DNA from: Caballeronia sp. Lep1P3
Lineage (GTDB): Bacteria > Pseudomonadota > Gammaproteobacteria > Burkholderiales > Burkholderiaceae
Direction of reading: 5' to 3'
NCBI RefSeq assembly: GCF_022879595.1
Contig: NZ_CP084267.1
Location: forward strand, 744,001-808,000
DNA length: 64,000 nucleotides
The notes under the pieces: model-generated
Seen by the model: only the letters and a program-made list of their open reading frames with translations
Databases searched by the model: none
What the model was told of the DNA's origin: nothing
Position numbers and translations under genes: made by a program
Shown here: positions 1 through 8,395 of the stretch, piece by piece
Position numbering within the stretch: position 1 is the first letter of the stretch
How the letters are laid out: the number at the start of each line of letters is the position of its first letter

Positions 1-339
1 CCAAAAGCGCACCTTGGGATCGAGGTTGTACATGCCTTCGCGCGAGGCCCGCGATTCCATGTCGGGCACGCCGGGTTCCATGCACACGCGGTCGCCGGCC
101 TTCAGATGCGTGACCTCTTCGCCGACCTCGACGACGGTGCCCGACGCCTCGTGGCCCAGCACCATCGGCTCATTGACGACGAATGGACCGATGCGTCCAT
201 GTTGATAGTAATGCACGTCACTGCCGCATATGCCGACCGTATGAATACGGATTCGCACATCGCGCGGGCCGACCACCTGCGGCAAGCTGAAAGGACGCAG
301 GCTGATGCGGCGCGCTTCTTCGAGAACCAGTGCTTCCAT
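1..339 (-). CDS. Zinc-dependent polyol (xylitol/sorbitol-type) dehydrogenase, N-terminal part
   Basis: This is the first 113 codons of a medium-chain NAD(P)-dependent alcohol dehydrogenase; the rest lies beyond the left edge. The GroES-like domain is clear: [11 protein letters not shown] carries the first catalytic-zinc cysteine, and [13 protein letters not shown] gives the zinc-binding His-Glu. HYY after GSDV is typical of sorbitol/xylitol dehydrogenases, which oxidise a polyol to a ketose with NAD+. It is the last visible gene of a minus-strand operon with an SDR, a SorC regulator and a sugar-type ABC transporter, so polyol catabolism fits. The exact substrate cannot be read from this fragment. 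Confidence 0.85.
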   Translation of the reverse strand, partial: MEALVLEEARRISLRPFSLPQVVGPRDVRIRIHTVGICGSDVHYYQHGRIGPFVVNEPMVLGHEASGTVVEVGEEVTHLKAGDRVCMEPGVPDMESRASREGMYNLDPKVRFW

Positions 340-385
340 TTTCTATCCCTTCTGAAAACGTTCGTTGGACTAACTTCTGACCGCA

Positions 386-1132
386 TCATCCCGCCTGAAA
401 GCCGCCGTCTATCGCAAGGCTGACGCCGCTCACCATGCTCGAATCGTCGCTTAGCAAGTAGGCGATCGTTCGCGCAACCTCGACGGGCTGCACGAAGCGA
501 GCAAGTGGAATGCGGGCGAGCATCGGCGCCGACTTCACCGGGTCGCTCCACGCTTTCTCGGCCATCGGCGTCATGGTGATAACCGGGTTCACTGCATTGA
601 CGCGGATGCCGTGCGGCCCGAGCTCGACGGCCATCACGCGCGTCATGGCGTCGAGCGCGCCTTTCGATGCGCAATACGACGCATGCAACGGCAAGCCGAC
701 CGTCGCCGACACGCTCGACACATTGACGATCGCACCGCCCTTGCCGCGCGCGATCATGCTCCTTGCGCATTCCTGCGCGACGATCATCGCCGCGCGCACG
801 TTCACGTTCATCGTGAGGTCGAAGGCATCGACCGTGGTATCGATGAACGGCTGCAATTCGACGAGGCCCGCGCAATTGACGAGTAAATCGACGGGCTGCG
901 CCGCGCGCGCCGCATCGCGTGCGGCACTGGCATCCGCTAGATCGACGGCGATGGTCTCGCAGCCGGTTTCTTCTCGAAGCGCATCGAGGTCCGCCTCGCT
1001 TCGGCTCAACGCGATCACACGCGCGCCACGCTCGATCAGCACATGCACCGTCGCGTGGCCGATGCCCTTGCCCGCGCCCGTCACGAGCGCTGTCTTGCCC
1101 TCGAATTCGCGGTTACGATCGATCGTCGTCAT
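386..1132 (-). CDS. Short-chain dehydrogenase, L-xylulose reductase (DCXR)-like
   Basis: A classical SDR of 248 residues. The Rossmann motif is TGAGKGIG near residue 18, the NNAG motif appears as NCAG, and the active site shows the usual Ser then YxxxK (SYCASK). It ends in DGGF like the family. AGKGIG, the SRSEADLDAL stretch and ELGPHGIRVNAVNP recall carbonyl/L-xylulose reductases (DCXR), which interconvert xylitol and L-xylulose. Together with the adjacent polyol dehydrogenase this suggests pentitol oxidation and reduction. I chose the ATG 16 nt after the regulator gene because it gives the family length. An in-frame ATG at 1186 would overlap the regulator. The substrate is inferred. Confidence 0.85.
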   Translation of the reverse strand: MTTIDRNREFEGKTALVTGAGKGIGHATVHVLIERGARVIALSRSEADLDALREETGCETIAVDLADASAARDAARAAQPVDLLVNCAGLVELQPFIDTTVDAFDLTMNVNVRAAMIVAQECARSMIARGKGGAIVNVSSVSATVGLPLHASYCASKGALDAMTRVMAVELGPHGIRVNAVNPVITMTPMAEKAWSDPVKSAPMLARIPLARFVQPVEVARTIAYLLSDDSSMVSGVSLAIDGGFQAG

Positions 1133-1148
1133 GGCATGTGGCAAGGCA

Positions 1149-2129
1149 TCAGGGTTCGTCGCAGAGGCGCCGGGCGGTGTCTTCATCGGTCACGAGAACC
1201 GAGGGATAACGCCCGCGCAACGCCGCTCGCGTCACATGAAACTTCTTGGTTCCGCCGCTCACCAGGATCACGCGGCGAATCTTGCGCAAATCTTCGAGCG
1301 TGATGGCGACGGTGCGGCGGTTCAACGGATGATCGATCAACTCGCCGTCTTCATCCATGAAGTGCCCGAGCATGTCGCCCACCGCGCCCGCTTTCTGAAG
1401 CGTGCGCAATTGCTCGGGGTTGTCGATGCCATAACTCACGACGAGCGATTCAGTCAGATCGCCGCATGTCAGCAACGCGAGGTCCGCGTTGCGCGCAAGC
1501 TCATAGGTTTCGCGCACGGTCTCTTCCTGAAGGATCACATCGCGTGCCTTCTGACTGCTCACGTAGATGGGCGCGGCAAAAAGATAGCCATCCGCGCGGC
1601 AGATGTTCGCGAAGTCGGAGACGATGTCGAACGTATTGATGCTCGGACAATGCGACAAGCCACCTTGCAGCGATACCGCCGACACCGCGCCATAACCGCG
1701 CTGCGGCATGGCGCGCAAGACCGCGCGAATCGTGCGGCCCCAGCCGAGGCCGATGGTTTGCCCGGCGACGATCTGCCTCGCGAAGTACGTCGCGCCTCCG
1801 ATGCCGAGCGCCGCATTGTTCGCCTCGTTGTTCGCGCCCGTCGGCACGACGACGGCACATTCGAGGCCGAAGCGCTTCTCGAGCGCATCTTCGAGCGCCA
1901 CGCACGGCGCGATCTTGCTGTTGATGGTGATCTGCACGAGACCCGATTCGCGGCTCGCCGCAAGCAGCCGGTTCACGCGCACGCGATTGCTGCCGATGCG
2001 CTGCGCGATCTCCTGCTGCGTGAGATTGCCGACGTAGTAATGCCATGCCACGCGCGCCTGCAATTCCTCTTCCGAGTCGATGGACTCGTCCGGTTCCGCA
2101 ATCGCGATGGGCGGTGCTGTCTTGCTCAT
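1149..2129 (-). CDS. SorC/DeoR-type sugar-binding transcriptional regulator
   Basis: A 326-residue protein with an N-terminal helix-turn-helix (about residues 25-65, including TQQEIAQRIGSNRVRVNRLL) followed by a SorC-type sugar-phosphate-binding domain. In the latter, GLGWGRTIRAVL and the late VSGG are typical of the family. SorC proteins bind operators near carbohydrate operons and respond to a phosphorylated or free sugar effector. The gene lies between the permease and SDR genes of the polyol operon (37 nt and 16 nt gaps), so it is probably the local regulator. Candidate target: the cacttgta direct repeat at 5491-5518 in the divergent promoter region (inference). Confidence 0.9.
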   Translation of the reverse strand: MSKTAPPIAIAEPDESIDSEEELQARVAWHYYVGNLTQQEIAQRIGSNRVRVNRLLAASRESGLVQITINSKIAPCVALEDALEKRFGLECAVVVPTGANNEANNAALGIGGATYFARQIVAGQTIGLGWGRTIRAVLRAMPQRGYGAVSAVSLQGGLSHCPSINTFDIVSDFANICRADGYLFAAPIYVSSQKARDVILQEETVRETYELARNADLALLTCGDLTESLVVSYGIDNPEQLRTLQKAGAVGDMLGHFMDEDGELIDHPLNRRTVAITLEDLRKIRRVILVSGGTKKFHVTRAALRGRYPSVLVTDEDTARRLCDEP

Positions 2130-2166
2130 AGTCTCGATATCGTCACAATGAAGGGCCCGCGCGATC

Positions 2167-3048
2167 TTACTTCACCGCGCCCATCGTGAGTCCTTGCACC
2201 AGCCGCCCGGAGACGAGCAACGCGAACACCACCATCGGCAGGACGATCAACGTGCCTGTCGCCATGATCTCGCCCCAGGGCAATTCGTAGCCGCTCATGT
2301 AGCTCGTTGCGGCGACGGGCGATGTCATGGCGTCCGTGCGCGTCAGAACGAGCGCATAGAGCAGGTCGTTCCACGAAAAGATGAACGCGAAGATCGCGGA
2401 TACGACGATGCCCGGCATCGCGAGCGGCAAGTTGATGCGCCAGAACACGCGCCACGGCGACGCGCCATCGAGCCGCGCGGCTTCGTCGAGTTCGACGGGG
2501 ATATTGCGGAACTGGTCCGTGCAGATCCACACGACGATCGGCAGTGAAAACGTCAGGTACAGCAGAATCAGCACGATATGCGTATCGACGAGATCGAGCT
2601 TCGTCGCGATGAGAAAGAACGGCACCGCTAGCACCACCGGGCTCACCATGCGGTTGGAGATGAACCAGAACCAGAGGTCTTCCTTGCCGCGAAATTCATA
2701 GCGCGCCAATGCATAGGCGGCGGGCGTGCCGAGCAGGATCGCAAGCACAGTCGTGGAACTCGCGATGATGAGCGAGTTGAGCAGGCTTCCCGCCACGTCA
2801 TGTTCGAAGAGCGCCGCCGAATAATGATGCAGCGTCGGGCTGAATAACCACTTGGGCGGATAGGCGAGCGCATCGGACTGGCTCTTGAGGCTCGTCGTGA
2901 CCATCCAGTAAAACGGAAAGACCGACGACAGAAAGACCACTAGAAGGCCTAAGAAATGCCATATCGTCGCGCGCTTGCGTGCGGCGCGCGCGCGCCTTGC
3001 GCGCTGGCTCGTGCCCGCCTTTGCGGCTTCAAGGGCATGTGTGCTCAC
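2167..3048 (-). CDS. Carbohydrate ABC transporter permease (MalG-type)
   Basis: A 293-residue inner-membrane permease with about six transmembrane segments. The EAA loop reads [20 protein letters not shown] near residue 200, the contact site for the ATPase. The charged N-terminus followed by [11 protein letters not shown] is typical of the MalG/UgpE class. I start it at the GTG at 3048 because GGGAGG lies just upstream and the GTG overlaps the upstream permease's TGA (GTGA), showing translational coupling. It should pair with the neighbouring permease and the ATPase at 5658-6779 for polyol or monosaccharide uptake. Confidence 0.9.
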   Translation of the reverse strand: MSTHALEAAKAGTSQRARRARAARKRATIWHFLGLLVVFLSSVFPFYWMVTTSLKSQSDALAYPPKWLFSPTLHHYSAALFEHDVAGSLLNSLIIASSTTVLAILLGTPAAYALARYEFRGKEDLWFWFISNRMVSPVVLAVPFFLIATKLDLVDTHIVLILLYLTFSLPIVVWICTDQFRNIPVELDEAARLDGASPWRVFWRINLPLAMPGIVVSAIFAFIFSWNDLLYALVLTRTDAMTSPVAATSYMSGYELPWGEIMATGTLIVLPMVVFALLVSGRLVQGLTMGAVK

Positions 3049-3986
3049 GCGGCCTCCCGATAGACGAAGCGAATGTAAAGACGCGACAGCACGATGGTCA
3101 ATATCAGCAGGATGATGGCCTGCGCGGAGGCCATGCCTTGATCGAAGAGACGAAAGCCCACGCGCTGGATATAGACGCTGATGAACTCGGTCGCGGCGCC
3201 CGGGCCGCCGCGCGTCATCGTGAAGACGGCGTCGAACATCTTCAGCATGTCCGCCGAACGCAGAATAAGAATCGCCGTCAGCCCCGGAAGAAGATAAGGC
3301 CGCTGCAAGTGCCAGAGAATCATCGTCCACTTGGGCGTTTCGAGCCGCGCCGCCTCTTCCGCTTCCTTGGGCACCATGGAGAGTCCGGCAAGCATGATGA
3401 GCGCGCAGAAGGGCGTCCATTGCCAGATATCCATGATCATCACGGAGACGAATGCAAGCGTCGGGTCCGCAAGCCAGTCCTGCGGCGGAATGCCTAGAAA
3501 ACCGGTCAGATAATTGGCGACACCGAATTGCCGATTGAAGATGAGCCGCCCGATCAATCCGACGACCGCGTATGTCGTCGCCATCGGAATGACGAGACTC
3601 ACGCGCGCCGCCGCGCGCATGACGCGCAGGTCCGTGCGATGCAGCATCAACGCCGCGAAGAGACCGAGCGCGATTTCTATAGGCAAGGTGACGCAAAGAA
3701 ACAATGCGGTGCGTCCGAGCGCTCCCCAGAAGGAAGGATCGGAGAGCGTCGCCGTGTAATTGTCGATTCCGACGAACGGCGTCCCCGAAGCCAGATCCGC
3801 GAGCTTGTATTGATGGAACGAGTTATAGAGCGCAAGCAAGAGCGGATAGATGCCGATGACCGCAAGCGCGAAGATCGCCGGAATCAGGAACCAGAAGGCG
3901 GGCGAGCGCGGCCATAAGCGAACGCGTCGCGCGCCCTTGCCGGGACCGCTCGCTCGCGTCGCCGATGTTGCCGTGCCATTCGCCAT
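3045..3986 (-). CDS. Carbohydrate ABC transporter permease (MalF-type)
   Basis: A 313-residue permease. A charged N-terminus is followed by a first membrane segment ([20 protein letters not shown]) and five more, with a degenerate EAA loop ([20 protein letters not shown]) near residue 215. The start at 3986 has GGAGG a few bases upstream. It overlaps the next permease by 4 nt and follows the binding-protein gene by 29 nt. It belongs to the binding-protein-dependent sugar/polyol transporter class (MalF, UgpA, SmoF). I infer a heterodimer with the product of 2167-3048. Confidence 0.9.
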   Translation of the reverse strand: MANGTATSATRASGPGKGARRVRLWPRSPAFWFLIPAIFALAVIGIYPLLLALYNSFHQYKLADLASGTPFVGIDNYTATLSDPSFWGALGRTALFLCVTLPIEIALGLFAALMLHRTDLRVMRAAARVSLVIPMATTYAVVGLIGRLIFNRQFGVANYLTGFLGIPPQDWLADPTLAFVSVMIMDIWQWTPFCALIMLAGLSMVPKEAEEAARLETPKWTMILWHLQRPYLLPGLTAILILRSADMLKMFDAVFTMTRGGPGAATEFISVYIQRVGFRLFDQGMASAQAIILLILTIVLSRLYIRFVYREAA

Positions 3987-4015
3987 GAATCGCCTCCGGT
4001 TCCCGATAGCCGCGC

Positions 4016-5386
4016 TTACTTGAGCAGCGGCTTCTTGCCGTCGTAATAGCCCGCCTTCTTGAGTATGTCCTCGGTCTTCTGCCCGATGGTCTGCGCGCCT
4101 TCTTTCACCGTCACCTGACCGAGCATCATCTTGCTGCCCCATTCGCCGATCACTTCCGAAACGGCCGGCCATTCAGGGAAGCGCGGACGATAATCCGGCA
4201 CGCCGCCCTGCCATGATTCGACCATCGGCTTCACGAACGGATACTTGTCCTGCACGGCCTTGTCCTGATACACCGCCGTGCGCGCCGGCACGCCGCCCGC
4301 TTCGAGATAAGGCTTGGCCATTGCCTCCGACGTGATCCATTGAATGAAGAGCCACGATGCGGCCTGCTTCTTCGCATTGGACTTCGCGTTGACCGCAAGC
4401 GAGAAGCCACCGAGCGCGGGCTTCAGGCCCGCGGGACCTTTAGGCTCCGTCGTGATGGCGAGGCAATTGCCGATCTTCGACTTGCTCGGGTCGGTCAGCG
4501 TCGGATAGAACGCGGACCATTCGGTGATCATCGCGACCTGCCCTTGCGCCAGTGCGTTGACCGCTTCCGCGTGATCGAAATCGACAATGCCCGGCGGCAT
4601 GTATTTCATCAGTTTCTGCCTGTATTCGAGGCCCGCCTGCGATTGCGGCGACATCAGGTTGGACCTGAACTTCGCATCGAGCAGCGAACCGCCGTTGGGC
4701 CACAGCACGCGCATGAAGCTGTCCGCCGATTGCGTCTCGCCGCGCCGCGACTGCAACGCGAACGCGAACTTGTCGCCCTTCGTGAGCTTCGGCGCGTAGG
4801 TGTTGAGCAGATCGTCCCAGGTCTTCGGCGGCTCGTCGAAGCCCGCGTCCTTCAGCATGCACTTGTTGTAGAACATGAGGCCCGAGTAGTTATCGAACGG
4901 CAGGCCATACGTGACCTTGTCCCACGTACCGAACGAATCGAGCAGAATCGGGAAAAACCCCTTGAGATTGAGGTTCGGGTCCGCGAGCTTGGGGTCGTCG
5001 GTGAACTTCTTGATCGGCACGAGCCACTTGTTGCTCGCGAATTCCCCGATCCACACGACATCCACCAGCACGACATCCTGATCGCCGCCACCGACGAAGT
5101 TCAGCACTTCCTTCTCGCGCGTGTTTTCGTAAGGGATCACTTCCCAGCGCACCTTGATGCCCGTTTCCTTCTCGAATTGAGGAATCAGGGTTTGTGCGGC
5201 CTTGTAACCGGGACGATCGAGGAATATGGCTTTGATGGTCGTGCCCGAATAAGGCTGTGCCGCTTCCTTGAGCGTCCACGCCTGTGCATTCGATGCAGCG
5301 AACGCCGCGCTTGCCGCGAGCAACGAAACCGCCACGACATGTCTGATCGGCGCGAGCGGCTTGCGTTGAATGAAACGCTTGTTCAT
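4016..5386 (-). CDS. Extracellular sugar/polyol-binding protein of ABC transporter
   Basis: A 456-residue periplasmic solute-binding protein (family 1). The signal peptide spans about residues 1-32 and ends AASNAQAW. The mature part begins with the usual beta-strand TTIKAIF, then [20 protein letters not shown], the standard opening of these proteins. AGGAGA precedes the ATG at 5386. It is the first gene of the minus-strand operon and is divergent from the ATPase gene. The ligand is probably a polyol such as xylitol, arabinitol, sorbitol or mannitol, judged from the two dehydrogenases downstream; the sequence alone does not settle it. Confidence 0.9.
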   Translation of the reverse strand: MNKRFIQRKPLAPIRHVVAVSLLAASAAFAASNAQAWTLKEAAQPYSGTTIKAIFLDRPGYKAAQTLIPQFEKETGIKVRWEVIPYENTREKEVLNFVGGGDQDVVLVDVVWIGEFASNKWLVPIKKFTDDPKLADPNLNLKGFFPILLDSFGTWDKVTYGLPFDNYSGLMFYNKCMLKDAGFDEPPKTWDDLLNTYAPKLTKGDKFAFALQSRRGETQSADSFMRVLWPNGGSLLDAKFRSNLMSPQSQAGLEYRQKLMKYMPPGIVDFDHAEAVNALAQGQVAMITEWSAFYPTLTDPSKSKIGNCLAITTEPKGPAGLKPALGGFSLAVNAKSNAKKQAASWLFIQWITSEAMAKPYLEAGGVPARTAVYQDKAVQDKYPFVKPMVESWQGGVPDYRPRFPEWPAVSEVIGEWGSKMMLGQVTVKEGAQTIGQKTEDILKKAGYYDGKKPLLK

Positions 5387-5490
5387 GCCTGTCTCCTGTT
5401 TTTCTTCGTGCGATGATGGCTTGCGGATTCGTTCTGTCATCCTCTGCTTCGTCTATGGCGATCGCGTCCCTCTCGAACGCCGTGCCGTTT

Positions 5491-5518
5491 CACTTGTAAT
5501 TCTGGTTTTACACTTGTA
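5491..5518. promoter_or_regulatory. Direct repeat cacttgta, candidate operator in divergent promoter region
   Basis: cacttgta occurs at 5491-5498 and 5511-5518, start to start 20 bp, about two helical turns. This is a local AT-richer stretch between the divergent binding-protein (5386, minus) and ATPase (5658, plus) genes. Spacing and position fit an operator for the SorC-type regulator encoded in the operon. No experimental motif was available for comparison, so the assignment is inference. Confidence 0.4.
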
Positions 5519-5580
5519 TATTTGGGCCCGAACAGGATGTCAAGAAAAATCGAAGAAGCATTCGATGATGCGCTGCGGCG

Positions 5581-5618
5581 CCATACGGCACCATACGGCA
5601 CCCACGGCACCATGCGGC
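5581..5618. repeat. Short tandem repeat (ccatacggca-type units)
   Basis: Two exact 10-bp units (ccatacggca at 5581 and 5591) are followed by two diverged units (cccacggca, ccatgcggc). The array lies about 40 nt upstream of the ATPase start and could sit in its 5' untranslated region. No function can be read from it. Confidence 0.6.
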
Positions 5619-5657
5619 GCGCAGTCCGCAAGCGACTCGTTCCGGTAGGAGACACGC

Positions 5658-6779
5658 ATGAGCGCGGTCCATTTGCAGCAGATTCGCAAGGCCTTTGCAG
5701 GCACCGATGTGCTCAAGGGCGTCGACATCGAAGTGGCTGACCGCGAGTTCATGGTGTTCGTCGGTCCTTCGGGATGCGGCAAGTCCACCTTGCTTCGCAC
5801 GATTGCGGGCCTCGAACGTTGCGACTCCGGACAAGTGCTGATTGGCGGCGAAGACGTGACCGAGCTGGAACCGTCGCAGCGTGGCGTCGCGATGGTGTTT
5901 CAGTCGTATGCGCTTTATCCGCACATGTCGGTGTACGAGAACATCGCGTTCGGCTTGCGCATGCTCAAACTGCCCGAGGCAGAGACCAAGCATCGCGTGC
6001 ATCGCGCGGCCGAGATTTTGCAGATCGGGCAATTGCTGGAGCGGCGTCCGCGCGCGCTATCGGGCGGGCAGCGTCAGCGCGTGGCTATCGGGCGATCGAT
6101 CGTGCGCGAACCCAAGGTCTTTCTCTTCGACGAACCGCTTTCCAATCTCGATGCTGCGCTGCGCGTACAGATGCGGCTCGAACTCATCAAGCTGCACAAG
6201 CAACTGAACGCGACAATGATCTACGTCACGCACGATCAGACCGAAGCGATGACCATGGCAGACCGCATCGTCGTCCTGAATCATGGCCGCGTGGAGCAGG
6301 TTGGTTCGCCGCTCGAGTTGTATCGCACACCGCAGAATCGCTTCGTCGCGGGCTTCATCGGCTCACCGAAGATGAACTTCATCGACGTGCAGGTGGTGCG
6401 CGTGGACAACGCGGGCGTGACCATCGAACTGCCGGGCAACGAACCGCTGACGCTGCCGTTCGCGCCGGGCACGTTGAAGCCCAGAGAGAAACTCACGCTC
6501 GGCATTCGCCCAGAGCATTTCATCGAAGCGGGCGGCGGCGACGTCGACAGCGGTCTCACCGGCGATGTGATGGTCATCGAGCATCTCGGCGGCGAGACGT
6601 TGCTGCATATCCGCTTGCCGAATGATCTGCTGATTCAGGTGAAGGGCTCGGGCGAGTCGACAGCAGTAGACGGTCAGCGCATCAACGTCGGATTCAGCAT
6701 CCGCCACGTGCATTTGTTTAATGAGGACGGCAGCGCAATCCAACGTTTGCGTCCTGTTGCGCAAACGGCGATGGCCTAA
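5658..6779 (+). CDS. Sugar/polyol ABC transporter ATP-binding protein (UgpC/MalK type)
   Basis: A 373-residue ATPase. Walker A is GPSGCGKSTLLR near residue 37, the Q-loop is MVFQSYALYPHMSVYENI, the signature is LSGGQRQRVAIGR, Walker B is KVFLFDEPLSNLD, and the switch His lies in YVTHDQTEA. The C-terminal third is the regulatory OB-fold (MOI/TOBE) domain of the MalK/UgpC class, including GIRPEHF. RBS: GGTAGGAG before the ATG. It is transcribed divergently from the binding protein and permeases it should serve. This split arrangement places the ATPase under a second promoter in the shared 271-nt region. Confidence 0.93.
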   Translation: MSAVHLQQIRKAFAGTDVLKGVDIEVADREFMVFVGPSGCGKSTLLRTIAGLERCDSGQVLIGGEDVTELEPSQRGVAMVFQSYALYPHMSVYENIAFGLRMLKLPEAETKHRVHRAAEILQIGQLLERRPRALSGGQRQRVAIGRSIVREPKVFLFDEPLSNLDAALRVQMRLELIKLHKQLNATMIYVTHDQTEAMTMADRIVVLNHGRVEQVGSPLELYRTPQNRFVAGFIGSPKMNFIDVQVVRVDNAGVTIELPGNEPLTLPFAPGTLKPREKLTLGIRPEHFIEAGGGDVDSGLTGDVMVIEHLGGETLLHIRLPNDLLIQVKGSGESTAVDGQRINVGFSIRHVHLFNEDGSAIQRLRPVAQTAMA

Positions 6780-6799
6780 CGACGTGGCATTCCGTCGTT
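6778..6799 (+). terminator. Possible stem-loop after the ATPase gene
   Basis: AACGACG and CGTCGTT form a 7-bp stem with an 8-nt loop, starting within the stop codon region and followed by a weakly T-rich stretch. It is modest as an intrinsic terminator. Confidence 0.35.
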
Positions 6800-7089
6800 C
6801 GATTTCATTTTGCAAAACTTCCAGCAACCGTCAGCAGAAAATGCAAAAACCTGACGGCGCGCTGGAGTGGTTGCGAGCAAGCTGTTCCGCCCAGCCTTTA
6901 TCCATGGTGCTTTATTTACCGGTCGACGCTTGCTCGGGCCGCGGTGAAACGCTTCGTCCCGAAGAATCGTGTGCCGAAACGATGCATTCCTCAGGGTTTC
7001 CCCCGACAGTTCCTCAATCGACCGACAAATTCCCTTCTCGGGCATGAGTCATGCATTTAAGCGCCTTGTTCCATTCGAAGGCGCATAGC
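6800..7089. other. Intergenic stretch, no gene seen
   Basis: About 290 nt between the ATPase and EAL genes. No open frame here has a plausible RBS or recognisable protein. It probably contains the promoter of the EAL gene, but I could not pick out convincing -35/-10 boxes. Confidence 0.5.
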
Positions 7090-7959
7090 ATGAACACAAC
7101 TCCCCTCCGCTCGCACGGTTCGACGCTCGCGCCGAGGTCAGATCAAGCCTTGAAGCGCCGCGTGCTCGAGGGCCTCGGAGCCGGCGAATTCTGCATGGCC
7201 TATCAGGGCATCTACCGCGTGGATAGCGGTGAACTTGCGCGGCTGGAGGCGCTGCTTCGCTGGCGTCATCCGGAGTTCGGGTTGCTGTTGCCCGGCGCGT
7301 TTCAGGGAGCGCTCGCCGACGAAAACGTGATGAGCGAGGTCACCGACTTCGTGATGAACGCGGTATCGCTCGACATCGCGGCGTGGCAGGCGCACGGCGG
7401 CGCGCACTATCCGGTGGCGATCAACGTGCCGCCTTCGATCGCAGCGGCCGACGGCTTCATCGAGCGCATGGATGGGATTTGCGCCGCGCATGGCGTCGCG
7501 TCGTCCGCGCTGGAGATCGAACTCTCGGAAAACCAGGATCTTGCCCGCTACCCTTCCATTCCAAAGGTTGTGCAACGTTTGCGCGAGCGCGGCGTGAACG
7601 TCGCGATGGACGACTTCGGCACTGGCTTCGCGTGTCTCGCGGCGCTCGGGCCGGTCAAGTTCGGCACGGTGAAGATCGCCAAGGAACTGCTTGCCGAAGC
7701 GCCGCGCTGCCCCAACGCGTGCACGGTGTTCTGGTCGGTGCTCGCCCTGCTGACGCGGCTGAACGTGAGCGTGATCGTGGAAGGCGTGCAGACGCGCGCG
7801 CAGGCGCAATGGCTCGCGCAATGGCCGCATGTGCTCGCGCAAGGCTTCCATCTCGCGCGTCCGCTGTTCGGCATCGCGAACGTTCCGGGCGCGCGCATCG
7901 TAACTGCCGGCAATGCAGGCGCGCATGGCCGGTCCGTGCCGTTCGCCAACGCGGCCTGA
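7090..7959 (+). CDS. Stand-alone EAL-domain protein (cyclic-di-GMP phosphodiesterase-like)
   Basis: A 289-residue protein made almost entirely of one EAL domain, the fold that hydrolyses cyclic di-GMP to pGpG. Most metal/substrate residues are visible: E in LEALLRW, N in INVPP, E in ELSEN, DD in MDDFGTGF, K in VKIAKEL, E in IVEGV and Q in AQGFH. The usual KID is KIA and the last EGVE is EGVQ, so activity is plausible but not assured. No sensory or membrane segment precedes the domain. I chose the ATG at 7090 (GAAGG 8 nt upstream) over one at 7051 that lacks an RBS. It may act as a regulator rather than an enzyme. Confidence 0.85.
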   Translation: MNTTPLRSHGSTLAPRSDQALKRRVLEGLGAGEFCMAYQGIYRVDSGELARLEALLRWRHPEFGLLLPGAFQGALADENVMSEVTDFVMNAVSLDIAAWQAHGGAHYPVAINVPPSIAAADGFIERMDGICAAHGVASSALEIELSENQDLARYPSIPKVVQRLRERGVNVAMDDFGTGFACLAALGPVKFGTVKIAKELLAEAPRCPNACTVFWSVLALLTRLNVSVIVEGVQTRAQAQWLAQWPHVLAQGFHLARPLFGIANVPGARIVTAGNAGAHGRSVPFANAA

Positions 7960-7980
7960 CGCCTAACGCCTAACGCCTGA
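7960..7980 (+). repeat. Three tandem 7-bp units cgccta/ga
   Basis: CGCCTAA, CGCCTAA and CGCCTGA follow each other directly after the EAL stop codon, giving stops in the trailing frames. This is probably a small slippage array with no evident role. Confidence 0.6.
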
Positions 7981-7981
7981 C

Positions 7982-8008
7982 GCCGCGCCTTTGCATCGAT
8001 GGCGCGGC
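7982..8008. terminator. Stem-loop between convergent genes
   Basis: GCCGCGCC and GGCGCGGC are perfectly complementary across an 11-nt spacer. The hairpin lies between the ends of the convergent genes at 7959 and 8029, so it could terminate both. No long T-tract follows. Confidence 0.45.
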
Positions 8009-8028
8009 CTTGGCGAGTCCCTTCTTGC

Positions 8029-8325
8029 TTACGGCGCGGACGCGGGCGCCGGTTGCCCGGCCTTCTGCGCGTTGACGCGGCGCGGCGCGTTCTGCAAGTT
8101 CTGCGGATAGTCCGTCTGCTCACCCGACGGGCTATAGCCGTTCTTCTCGAGGTCTCCGAGTTCCGCATTCTTCTTGGCCCGCGCGGCCTTGCGCTCGGCT
8201 TTCCTGACCTGCTTGGGCGTGGATGCGCCGCTGTCCTGCGCGACGGCGGGCGTAGCGGGCAACGTCACGAGCGCAGCGACGGACAGCGCGATGACGGCGA
8301 GCGGTGCAGTGCGTAGGTTCAGCAT
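8029..8325 (-). CDS. Small exported DUF4148-like protein
   Basis: A 98-residue protein with a signal peptide ending near AVAQD. It is followed by a Lys/Arg/Ala-rich helix (KQVRKAERKAARAKKNAEL) and the segment LGDLEKNGYSPSG...YP..LQNA. That segment closely follows the DUF4148 pattern of Burkholderiales periplasmic proteins (ELxxLExAGYxPxxxDxxYPxxLQxA). Function unknown. The start at 8325 has GGAGAACC upstream. It is convergent with the EAL gene and follows the MHYT-GGDEF-EAL gene by 70 nt. Confidence 0.75.
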   Translation of the reverse strand: MLNLRTAPLAVIALSVAALVTLPATPAVAQDSGASTPKQVRKAERKAARAKKNAELGDLEKNGYSPSGEQTDYPQNLQNAPRRVNAQKAGQPAPASAP

Positions 8326-8395
8326 GGCGGTTCTCCGGTGTGGACGACGCAGCACGAGCAAGAACCGCTCCACGCGCGTCTTCAGGCACTCAGCT

